This document shows, piece after piece, positions 45,671 to 53,487 of a stretch of DNA of 64,000 bases. Source of the DNA: Elusimicrobiota bacterium (lineage in GTDB: Bacteria > Elusimicrobiota > Elusimicrobia > UBA1565 > UBA9628); the NCBI GenBank assembly GCA_003151975.1, contig PLZD01000009.1, forward strand, positions 1-64,000. The letters run 5' to 3'. The translations under genes were made by a program, and so were the position numbers. Every line of letters starts with the position of its first letter. Position 1 is the stretch's first letter. Under the pieces are notes generated by a model. It was not told the DNA's origin. It saw only the letters and a list, made by a program, of their open reading frames with translations, and did no database searches.

Positions 45671-46775
45671 CGCTGACCGCGGCGTTGGGCAGGTCGAGCT
45701 TGAAGCAGCTGCCGCCGCCGGGAACGTCGTCGACCCAGACGCGGCCGCCGAGCTGGTTGGCGGCCATGCGGCAGAAGGCCAGGCCGATGCCCGTGCCGGG
45801 CGCCGCCCGCGAGGTGGCGTGGGTGGCGCGGTAGAACTTGTCGAAGATCTTTTGCTTCTCGGAGTCCGGTACGCCCGGGCCGGAATCCGCCACCTCGAGG
45901 CGCGCGCCCTCGGGCGTGGCGACGGCCCGCAGTATGACGGTCTCGCCGGATCTCGAGAACTTGACGGAATTAGCCACGAGATTGGCGATGATGCGGAGGA
46001 TCAAAGTCGCATCGGAGTTGAGCGCTGGAGGGTCCTTGGGCAGTTCCACGCGCATGGTCAGCTTGCGCGCCGTCACCTGAGGTTGGAAGAGCGAGGTGAT
46101 GCGGTTGGCGATGACGCGCAGGTCGACGGGCGCCAGCTCGACGTGCACCTTGCCGGTGCGCTCGTCGAGAAAATCGTTGACCATGAGCAGCGCGAACTCG
46201 GCGGCGTCCTCGGCGTTGCGCAGGACCAGGCCGTACTGCGTGTTCGAGATGAGCCCCGACTTGTGAAGCAGGTCGAGCGTCATCGTGATCGAGCCCAGCG
46301 GCGTGCGCAGGTCGTGCACGACCATGTCGATCATGTCCTGGCGCACGCGGTCGCGCAGGGCGAGCTCTTCCTTTTCCCGGGTTAAGGTATCAATACGGCC
46401 CTTGATGTCGAGGTGCGCCCGGATGCGGGCCATGAGCTCCTCGATGGCGAAGGGCTTGGCGACGTAGTCTTGGCCTCCGGCGGCGAAACCCTTGAGCCGG
46501 CTTTCGGTGTCGCCTTTGACCGTCATGAAGATGACCGGGACCTTCGCGAGAGCCTTGTCGGCGCGCAGGGCGCGGCAGATGTCGTAGCCGTTGCCGTCGG
46601 GCAGGTGCACGTCGAGCAGGATGATGTCGGGCGCGAATTCCCGCGCGGCCTCGACGGCGCCGGGCGCCTTCTCCCAAACCTTGGCGTGCCAGCCGGCCGT
46701 CTCCGCCGACTCCGAGACGAGCATGGCGACGGCGTCGTTATCCTCGACCATGAAGACGCGGGGCTTTGCGCTCAT
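45666..46775 (-). CDS. Receiver-histidine kinase fusion
   Basis: A 369-residue soluble protein with an N-terminal receiver (about 5-120; MVEDNDAV, phosphoacceptor in IILLDVHLPDGNG, FMTVKGD, VAKPF) joined by a coiled coil to a HisKA domain (MVVHDLRTPLGSITM, His near 155) and an HATPase domain (NLVANSVKFS, DSGPGVP, GTGIGLAFCRM). Such REC-kinase proteins are cytosolic and often sit late in phosphorelays. A TAGAAT box 6 bases before the ATG suggests a leaderless mRNA. Confidence 0.9.
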   Translation of the reverse strand: MSAKPRVFMVEDNDAVAMLVSESAETAGWHAKVWEKAPGAVEAAREFAPDIILLDVHLPDGNGYDICRALRADKALAKVPVIFMTVKGDTESRLKGFAAGGQDYVAKPFAIEELMARIRAHLDIKGRIDTLTREKEELALRDRVRQDMIDMVVHDLRTPLGSITMTLDLLHKSGLISNTQYGLVLRNAEDAAEFALLMVNDFLDERTGKVHVELAPVDLRVIANRITSLFQPQVTARKLTMRVELPKDPPALNSDATLILRIIANLVANSVKFSRSGETVILRAVATPEGARLEVADSGPGVPDSEKQKIFDKFYRATHATSRAAPGTGIGLAFCRMAANQLGGRVWVDDVPGGGSCFKLDLPNAAVSA

Positions 46776-46781
46776 GCGCGC

Positions 46782-46787
46782 ATTCTA
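46782..46787 (-). promoter_or_regulatory. Putative -10 box (TAGAAT) 6 bases before a start codon
   Basis: Minus-strand TAGAAT is 6 bases from the ATG at 46775; divergent to the box at 46827. Confidence 0.5.
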
Positions 46788-46826
46788 TCAAAATAGCGGC
46801 GATTGAGCCCGTGGCGCAAAAAGTGT

Positions 46827-46832
46827 TACAGT
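46827..46832 (+). promoter_or_regulatory. Putative -10 box (TACAGT) 6 bases before a start codon
   Basis: TACAGT, then GGGCCC, then the ATG at 46839; no ribosome-binding site. Confidence 0.45.
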
Positions 46833-46838
46833 GGGCCC

Positions 46839-47687
46839 ATGCGAGCTCTGACCTTTCTCGCGCGCCGCTTCGTGGCGGGAGACACCGTCGACGAGGCCTT
46901 GGACGCCGTCCGCGCGCTCAACCACGACGGGCTCAAGGTCACTCTCGACAATTTGGGCGAAGAGGTCAAGAACCGCGCGCAGGCGGAAGCCGCCCGCGAC
47001 GAGTACCTCTCCATGCTGCGCAAGATCGCGCAGGCCGAAGTCGACTGCAACGTCAGTTTGAAGATGTCTCAATTCGGGCTCAACCTGGACGAGCGGCTGG
47101 CGCTCGACAATCTCACGGCCGTCGTCAAGGAAGCCAAGAAGCTCGGCAATTTCGTGCGCATCGACATGGAAGGCTCGGCCTACACCGAGCGCACCTTGGC
47201 GCTCTTCTACTCGGTCCTCAAGGAGTACGACAACGTCGGCGTCGTGATCCAAGCCATGATGCGGCGCTCCGCCGCGGACATCGCCAAACTCGTCGAGAAC
47301 AAGGTCCGCGTGCGGCTTTGCAAGGGCGCCTACAAGGAGCCCCCCGAGATCGCGTTTCCGGATAAGGCGGACGTCAACGCCAACTACGACAAACTCGTGG
47401 TCGCGCTCGCCGCCGGTCACGCCCCGATCCCGGCCTTCGCGACCCACGACGACGAGCGCATCGATTTCGCGATCACCGCCGCCGAAGGCGCGGGCTTGAA
47501 GCGCGACCAGTACGAGCTGCAGATGCTCTACGGCCTGCGGGCCAAGCGCTGGCGGGAACTGGCGCGCGCGGGCCACGTCGTGCGCGTCTACATGCCGTAC
47601 GGCACGCACTGGTTCCCGTACTACTATCGGCGCATCCGCGAGCGCAAAGAGAACCTGCTTTTTGTCGTCAAAGGAATATTTCAATGA
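46839..47687 (+). CDS. Proline dehydrogenase, monofunctional
   Basis: A 282-residue FAD-dependent enzyme oxidising proline to pyrroline-5-carboxylate. The barrel shows VSLKMSQFGL, RIDMEGSAYTERTL, VRVRLCKGAYKEP, AFATHDDERI and RVYMPYGTHWFPYYYRRIRER, the substrate- and flavin-site motifs of PRODH. It is the short monofunctional form, without the P5C dehydrogenase of PutA. Coupled by overlap to the threonine dehydrogenase gene, pointing to amino-acid catabolism. Confidence 0.88.
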   Translation: MRALTFLARRFVAGDTVDEALDAVRALNHDGLKVTLDNLGEEVKNRAQAEAARDEYLSMLRKIAQAEVDCNVSLKMSQFGLNLDERLALDNLTAVVKEAKKLGNFVRIDMEGSAYTERTLALFYSVLKEYDNVGVVIQAMMRRSAADIAKLVENKVRVRLCKGAYKEPPEIAFPDKADVNANYDKLVVALAAGHAPIPAFATHDDERIDFAITAAEGAGLKRDQYELQMLYGLRAKRWRELARAGHVVRVYMPYGTHWFPYYYRRIRERKENLLFVVKGIFQ

Positions 47688-48721
47688 ACGCACTCTACAA
47701 GTCGGAGCCGGGCCCGGGCGCGAAGTACGGCAAAGTCGACGACATCAAGCTCAAGCCCGACGAGCTGCTCGTCAAGGTTCACCGTGCCTCGATCTGCGGC
47801 TCCGACCTGCCGATCTACAACTGGACCTCTTGGGCGCCCAAGCGCTTCAAGACGCCCTCGACCTTCGGCCACGAGTTCTGCGGCACCGTCGAGGAAGCGG
47901 GCCCTGGCACGCGCGATTTCAAGAAGGGCGACTTCATCTCGGTCGAGTCCCACATTTTCTGCGGCCTCTGTTATCAATGCCGCAACGGCCAGCGCCATGT
48001 CTGCAAGGACGTCAAAATCATCGGCGTCGACGGTCCCGGCGGTTTCGCGGAATACGCCGCCGTGCCGGCGCGCTGCGCGTGGAAGCACAAGGACGGCGCT
48101 TTGAAGGACGTGGGTTCCATCATGGAGCCCTTCGGCAACGCCGTGTACTCGGTATTAGTCGAGGACGTTTCCTGCAAGTCGATGCTCGTCATGGGCGCGG
48201 GCCCGCAAGGGCTGTTCTCGGTGGCCGTCGGCAAGGCCTCGGGCGCCGACCCGATCGTCGTCGTCGAAGGCTCGAAGTTCCGCGCGGAGCTCGCCCGCCA
48301 GATGGGCGCTACCGCCGTCGTCGATCCCGACGACATCAACTCGCTCGACCACGCGCTCAAGGCCGGCGGCGTGCCCGACGGCTACGATGTGGTCGTCGAA
48401 ATGTCCGGGGCGACCACCGCCGTCGAGCTCGCGCTCAAAGCCGTGCGCATGGGCGGTCGCGTCTCCGCTTTCGGGATACCGCCCCGCAGGATCGAGCTCG
48501 ACTGGGCCAACGACGTGATCTTCAAGGGCGTGCGCATTTACGGAATCGTGGGCCGTCAGATCTTCGAGACTTGGTACAAGACCGACCACCTGCTTCGCTC
48601 GGGCGCCATCGACATCAAGCCCATCATCACGCACACGTTCCCGATGAAGGAATACGCCGCGGCCTTCGCGACGATGACCTCGCCCGACCGCAAGTGCGGG
48701 AAAGTCCTACTGGTTCCCTAG
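47684..48721 (+). CDS. tdh: Zinc-dependent dehydrogenase, L-threonine 3-dehydrogenase-like
   Basis: A 345-residue medium-chain dehydrogenase. Catalytic zinc ligands lie in ASICGSDLPIYNW and FGHEFCGTVEE; the structural zinc Cys set is FCGLCYQCRNGQRHVC. The Rossmann motif is VMGAGPQGLFSVAVG. The overall pattern, especially CGSDxxIYxW and the HIFCGxCYxCRxGxxHVC block, fits L-threonine 3-dehydrogenase, which makes 2-amino-3-ketobutyrate. The matching CoA ligase is 2.4 kb downstream, which supports this. Related polyol dehydrogenases cannot be excluded. Confidence 0.8.
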   Translation: MNALYKSEPGPGAKYGKVDDIKLKPDELLVKVHRASICGSDLPIYNWTSWAPKRFKTPSTFGHEFCGTVEEAGPGTRDFKKGDFISVESHIFCGLCYQCRNGQRHVCKDVKIIGVDGPGGFAEYAAVPARCAWKHKDGALKDVGSIMEPFGNAVYSVLVEDVSCKSMLVMGAGPQGLFSVAVGKASGADPIVVVEGSKFRAELARQMGATAVVDPDDINSLDHALKAGGVPDGYDVVVEMSGATTAVELALKAVRMGGRVSAFGIPPRRIELDWANDVIFKGVRIYGIVGRQIFETWYKTDHLLRSGAIDIKPIITHTFPMKEYAAAFATMTSPDRKCGKVLLVP

Positions 48722-49342
48722 CCGGAAGGCGGGATACTCCTCGACGTCTGGCTTCTGCACCTGGCGGCGCAGAGCCTCCAAAGTTTTTCGCGGCCACGAG
48801 CTCTGGAACAAGTTCACGATCCATTTCGGGATCGCGCCCCGCGGGTCGGCCTGGATCTCGAAAGAAACCGCCGTGGTTTGCGGCCCCAGCGCCGTCAAAG
48901 TCCAAACGCTGCGCAGCAGCTCGCCGCGCACGACGCCGCGCAGGCGCGGGACGGCGGCGTCCTCGATCGAGCGCATCGCGATGACGAGGCGCTTGTTGGC
49001 CGGGTCGAATTTCGCGTCGGCGTTGAAGAGGAAATCGCGGTCGGCCAGCGGCCACGGCGTCGAGGTCCGGTTGTAGGCGACGCGCTCGTGATCGGAGATC
49101 TCTTTGATCAGGCGCGCCTCCACGAGGCGGTCCATCCACTCCTTCTCGCGCGTCGCGTCGGCGAGCACGCCGATCACCTTGCCCATAGAGGCCGGGACCT
49201 CGCAATCGCCCCGGAACGCGATGATCGGGCTGCCCGGGACTTCCCGGCTGTAAACCGAGATGCCGTCGCGCGTGCCCGCCGGCTGCCAGGCCGGCGCGGC
49301 GGAAGCGGTGAGGACGGGCACGAGGAGGAACAGCATCAGCAT
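48707..49342 (-). CDS. Exported START-domain protein
   Basis: A 211-residue protein with a signal peptide (MLMLFLLVPVLTASA) followed by a START/SRPBCC-type lipid-binding fold: GISVYSREVPGSPIIAFRG, VLADATREKEWMDRLVEARL and PWPLADRDFLF are typical blocks. START proteins bind lipids in a hydrophobic cavity, so a periplasmic lipid role is possible. Its end overlaps the convergent tdh gene by 15 bases. Confidence 0.8.
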   Translation of the reverse strand: MLMLFLLVPVLTASAAPAWQPAGTRDGISVYSREVPGSPIIAFRGDCEVPASMGKVIGVLADATREKEWMDRLVEARLIKEISDHERVAYNRTSTPWPLADRDFLFNADAKFDPANKRLVIAMRSIEDAAVPRLRGVVRGELLRSVWTLTALGPQTTAVSFEIQADPRGAIPKWIVNLFQSSWPRKTLEALRRQVQKPDVEEYPAFRLGNQ

Positions 49343-49349
49343 CCCTTTT

Positions 49350-49355
49350 ATTATA
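49350..49355 (-). promoter_or_regulatory. Putative -10 box (TATAAT) 7 bases before a start codon
   Basis: Minus-strand TATAAT followed by AAAAGGG and the ATG at 49342. Confidence 0.5.
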
Positions 49356-49395
49356 ACACGCCGGCCGATGAGACTGATGGCGGTCGGCAGGCGCT

Positions 49396-49449
49396 GGAAA
49401 GATTGGCTGCTTTTTTAGCCATATGGCGGGAAAAGTAGCCAATCTTTCC
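49396..49449. repeat. 54-bp hairpin element in a divergent intergenic region
   Basis: Arms 49396-49414 and 49431-49449 pair over 19 bp with one wobble; the outer 13 (GGAAAGATTGGCT with its complement) are perfect. The loop contains the palindrome GCCATATGGC. There is no T-run, so it is not an obvious terminator. It sits between divergent genes and could be a REP-like element or a protein-binding site. Confidence 0.7.
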
Positions 49450-49512
49450 GATGGGTCCTCTGTCCTCGCCGCGCTAGGTCCGTAGCCCCTCCCGAGTCCG
49501 CGCACCTTCCTT

Positions 49513-49518
49513 TATAAT
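49513..49518 (+). promoter_or_regulatory. Putative -10 box (TATAAT) 6 bases before a start codon
   Basis: TATAAT, then GGGACC, then the ATG at 49525. Confidence 0.5.
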
Positions 49519-49524
49519 GGGACC

Positions 49525-50406
49525 ATGCGCGTGATGCTGACGGCGCTGCTTTGCGTTCTGCCCGGGCTCGCCCGCGGCGCCGCCCTCGGCGAGCTGACCG
49601 GCATGGCGGACTCCGTGCCCGAGATCATCGTGACGGCGCACGGCAAGACAATCGCCAAGGACAAGCCCAAGCGCGCCTGCCCCGACGATTACGAGAAGAA
49701 GAAGTCCGGCGACTGCTGGACCAAGGCGGCCCTTTTCGACGGGGAGGGGGAGGTCTTGGCCTACGCGCATCCGGCGGGCTGGCTCGTCGACCCGCGCTGT
49801 TTTGCCGACAGGCGCTTCACCGCCCAGCAGTTCATCGACGCGCTCTCGGTCGCTTCGAAAAAAATGGACCCGGCCGTTTCCAGCGAGAAGGGAGGGTGTC
49901 TCGGCGACTACAACCCCGAATGGGCCCGCGAGCTCAAGGAGCAGGTCTGGAGCCTGCGCATGGTGGTGCAGTGCCCGCAGAATTTCGACGCGACAAGCCG
50001 CACCTGCGCCGACGAGGCTAGCCGGGACGCGTACCTGACCGACGCGGCGGGCCGCAGCCGCAGGGCGGCGGACTATTACCGCATGATCACGGTGCGCAAC
50101 ATCGCGGGCTGCACGGTGGCCGGCAGTTCGGGCTTGGCCGGGACGCTCTTTCACGAGACCCTGCACGGCGCCGGCGCCGACAGCGTGCCCACCGAGGAGC
50201 ACAACAAGGCCTGGGAGCGCGAGCAGATTCACTTTATCTACGACCGCGTTTATGGAACCGAGGCGACCTGTTTTTTTGGAAAGGAAGCGAACATCATTCA
50301 GTGCCGTCAGGCCGCCGGCTACCACACCGACGCTCCGCGCTACGAGCTCTGCAAGGGCTTCAGCGCGGTCTTCACCGACATGCCGCCGGGATTCCTGAAG
50401 CACTAG
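49525..50406 (+). CDS. Secreted Cys-rich putative zinc metallopeptidase
   Basis: A 293-residue exported protein with signal peptide MRVMLTALLCVLPGLARGA and about eleven Cys in the mature part, suggesting disulfides. The segment LFHETLHGAGAD (near residue 210) is an HExxH zinc-peptidase motif, extended as HETLHGAGAD, which resembles but does not exactly match the metzincin HExxHxxGxxH/D. A third ligand cannot be named. No family recognised overall. A leaderless-type TATAAT box lies 6 bases upstream. Confidence 0.65.
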   Translation: MRVMLTALLCVLPGLARGAALGELTGMADSVPEIIVTAHGKTIAKDKPKRACPDDYEKKKSGDCWTKAALFDGEGEVLAYAHPAGWLVDPRCFADRRFTAQQFIDALSVASKKMDPAVSSEKGGCLGDYNPEWARELKEQVWSLRMVVQCPQNFDATSRTCADEASRDAYLTDAAGRSRRAADYYRMITVRNIAGCTVAGSSGLAGTLFHETLHGAGADSVPTEEHNKAWEREQIHFIYDRVYGTEATCFFGKEANIIQCRQAAGYHTDAPRYELCKGFSAVFTDMPPGFLKH

Positions 50407-50439
50407 CGAGGCGTCGGCCCTGGACCACTTTCTTGGTTC

Positions 50440-50515
50440 GTTGCTTTAAAGCAACACCGAGCAAAATAAACCGCTTTTATCGCTTTGTTTGAGGTCGCTG
50501 TTGCTTTAAAGCAAC
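50440..50515. repeat. Two identical 16-bp palindromes 60 bp apart
   Basis: GTTGCTTTAAAGCAAC occurs at 50440-50455 and again at 50500-50515, flanked by partly symmetric sequence. The pair lies between convergent genes. It resembles a REP/BIME-type intergenic element; no copy was noticed elsewhere in the window. Confidence 0.75.
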
Positions 50516-50545
50516 GGACCAGCGGAGTAAGGCCCTGCCGGGCGG

Positions 50546-51121
50546 CTAGCTGATGAACGAGCGCACGATTTCGGCGAGCATGGCCACACCCGCCATGCAC
50601 AGCGCGCCAAGGGCGATGATCCCGAACACCGAGAGCGCGGCCTTGCGCCAGCGCGTGATGCCGCCGCAGATCACGACGCGGGTGCCGGCCAGCGCGTCGT
50701 GCAGGCCGCGCTGATATTGAGTGAATGCGGCCATCGCAAAGCCGAGGCCGAGCGTGCCCGCGCACAGCTGGTAGCCGACCCAGCGCGCGAACGCCTTGCC
50801 AAATCCCAGCCGCCGGCCGTCGGTGGAAACCACCTTGATGACGGCGAGCTTCTTGCCGAAGGTCTGGCCGTCGCTGCCCGTCATGATCGTGAAGTAGCCC
50901 GCCGAGATCGCCGTGACGACGAGGCCCGCCGTGCGCAGAAAAGTCCGCATGAGCGCCGGGTCGGAGTCGATGGCGTCGCGCCCGCCCGCGAGCGCGAGGC
51001 AGACTTCGGCGGCCGCGTAGAACAGCACGAACAGGATCGCCGAATCGGTCGCCGCGGCTCCCGCGCGCAGGAAAAAGGGCGGGGCTTTGAGCTCGCTTTG
51101 GTCCACGGACATATCATACAC
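50546..51121 (-). CDS. RDD-family membrane protein
   Basis: A 191-residue protein with three to four membrane helices. The RDD signature region is FFLRAGAAATDSAILFVLF, then GSDGQTFGKKLAVIKVV, RWVGYQL and YQRGLHDALAGTRVV. Family members are inner-membrane proteins of mostly unknown transport role. The start is uncertain: GTG at 51121 follows a TATAAC box by 5 bases, while an ATG at 51112 is also in frame. Confidence 0.82.
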   Translation of the reverse strand: MYDMSVDQSELKAPPFFLRAGAAATDSAILFVLFYAAAEVCLALAGGRDAIDSDPALMRTFLRTAGLVVTAISAGYFTIMTGSDGQTFGKKLAVIKVVSTDGRRLGFGKAFARWVGYQLCAGTLGLGFAMAAFTQYQRGLHDALAGTRVVICGGITRWRKAALSVFGIIALGALCMAGVAMLAEIVRSFIS

Positions 51122-51128
51122 GAATTGT

Positions 51129-51134
51129 TATAAT
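51129..51134 (+). promoter_or_regulatory. Putative -10 box (TATAAT) 9 bases before kbl
   Basis: TATAAT is 9 bases from the ATG at 51144. The overlapping TTATAA can also be read as a -10 box for the divergent RDD gene. Confidence 0.45.
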
Positions 51135-51143
51135 CAGCGCACC

Positions 51144-52336
<1,193 letters not shown>

Positions 52337-52340
<4 letters not shown>

Positions 52341-52690
52341 ACAAGCTCATTTGGGCCGCGCTGGCGCTGGGACTGGCCGGCTGCACGGGCGTGACCTCGA
52401 CCTTGCGCTACAGCGCCGACGGCCAGGCCGAGTTCTTCATCGACTGCAGCGGGAAGCCGATGACGCGCTGCTACGACCGTGCGCTCGAGCTCTGCCCGCA
52501 GGGCTATTTCCTGACGAAGGATTCGGAAGTCGCCGCGGGCCACAAGAGCGGTACTTTGTTCGGCGGCACCAAGCACGTCGGCGGCGCGTCGCAAGACACG
52601 ACGATCGTGTTCAAGAACGAGATCGCCGTGCGCTGCAAAGGCGGCACCCCGATCGCGCCCAAGTCCCAGCCCTCAAACGACAATCAATAA
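52337..52690 (+). CDS. Small lipoprotein of unknown function
   Basis: A 117-residue protein with a lipobox (LGLAGC, Cys16), so it would be diacylated by Lgt and anchored in a membrane. The mature part has several Cys (DCSGKPMTRCYDRALELCPQG) and ends in a flexible tail. Overlaps the kbl stop (ATGA). Family unrecognised. Confidence 0.8.
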
Positions 52691-52781
52691 GTGCGCTTTT
52701 TGCCGCAAGCCGCTGGCTTTGGGTGAAGTCCGGCGAATCCCGCGCCCGCTGAGGGCGATCATCTCGTCGGCGGCGGCCTTC

Positions 52782-52946
52782 ATGCACGCGGGCATGTGGA
52801 TCGAGGAAGAGTTCTCCGGAGTGTTTTGCGCGCGCGACCGCCTGCTGGTGGGGGGAGTCTTTCTAGGCGTCGCTCTGTTCATTCTGTGCGCGGCGGCTTT
52901 CGGCGTCGCCGTGTGGCTGGCCGGACCGAGTCGATTATGGAGGTAG
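52782..52946 (+). CDS. Possible small membrane protein
   Basis: An ORF of 54 residues from the ATG at 52782 (an in-frame reading extends to 52719) with one membrane helix (LLVGGVFLGVALFILCAAAFGVAVWL). Its last codons contain the ribosome-binding site of the next gene. Position between two real genes and the membrane helix favour it, but there is no start signal. Low confidence. Confidence 0.35.
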   Translation: MHAGMWIEEEFSGVFCARDRLLVGGVFLGVALFILCAAAFGVAVWLAGPSRLWR

Positions 52947-52950
52947 CGTC

Positions 52951-53232
52951 ATGGGTTTCTTGCTGAGCTTGAATGGATTTGTCGCCAACAATCGACAAGA
53001 TGTCGAGCTGGTGGCGGTGCTGATGCGCATCTTCAGCTTCTCGCTGGTGAGTTGGCTCGGGCCCCGCAGTCCCTTTTTCTTCGTCTGGGCCTTTAATACG
53101 GTCGACGCGATACTGTTGTCTTGGGCGGCGATCATCCGAAAAGATCGGGCCTACATTCTGCTCAACGTGTTCTGGATCGGCGTCGGCGTGGTCGGCATGA
53201 TCCGCGCCGCGCACGGATTTTCCAGCCCGTGA
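52951..53232 (+). CDS. Small membrane protein, 93 residues
   Basis: A clear GGAGG lies 7 bases before the ATG. Three hydrophobic segments are visible, with SWLGPRSPFFFVWAFNTVDAILL and IRKDRAYILLNVFWIGVGVVGMI. The pattern vaguely resembles small two- or three-helix PQ-loop or CBU_0592-type proteins. Coupled to the next gene (GTGA). Function unknown. Confidence 0.65.
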   Translation: MGFLLSLNGFVANNRQDVELVAVLMRIFSFSLVSWLGPRSPFFFVWAFNTVDAILLSWAAIIRKDRAYILLNVFWIGVGVVGMIRAAHGFSSP

Positions 53233-53429
53233 GCCGCTGGTCCAAGGCCTGGCCGTTCTTGATCTTCGTGGGCGGCGCCGCGCTGGCGCCCATCACCCGC
53301 GATTTCTTCTTCCCCAGCATCGGGCGGCTATCGGCGGCGACGCAGTGGACGCTCGCCGCCGTGGCGGCCGTCTGTCTCTTGGCCGGGCTGGCCGCGCTCT
53401 TCGCCGCCCGGGGAAACGACGCGAAGTAG
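53229..53429 (+). CDS. Two-helix membrane protein, 66 residues
   Basis: Starts with GTG overlapping the previous stop. Two membrane helices: WPFLIFVGGAALAPI (about 8-22) and WTLAAVAAVCLLAGLAALFAA (about 41-60). Coupled expression with the upstream gene suggests a small membrane complex. Family unknown. Confidence 0.55.
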   Translation: MSRWSKAWPFLIFVGGAALAPITRDFFFPSIGRLSAATQWTLAAVAAVCLLAGLAALFAARGNDAK

Positions 53430-53467
53430 GCCTAAGGGCCTAATTTTTTCTGGACCTAGGGCCTAGC
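53427..53467. repeat. GGCCTA-type intergenic motif, copy 4
   Basis: TAGGCC-TAAG-GGCCTA (53427-53442) followed by GGACCTAGGGCCTAG (53453-53467). Lies just upstream of a secreted-protein gene and overlaps the previous stop codon. Confidence 0.6.
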
Positions 53468-53474
53468 CCCATGG

Positions 53475-53480
53475 TATCAT
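53475..53480 (+). promoter_or_regulatory. Putative -10 box (TATCAT) 7 bases before a start codon
   Basis: TATCAT, then AGGACCC, then the ATG at 53488. It follows a GGCCTA-type repeat. Confidence 0.45.
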
Positions 53481-53487
53481 AGGACCC

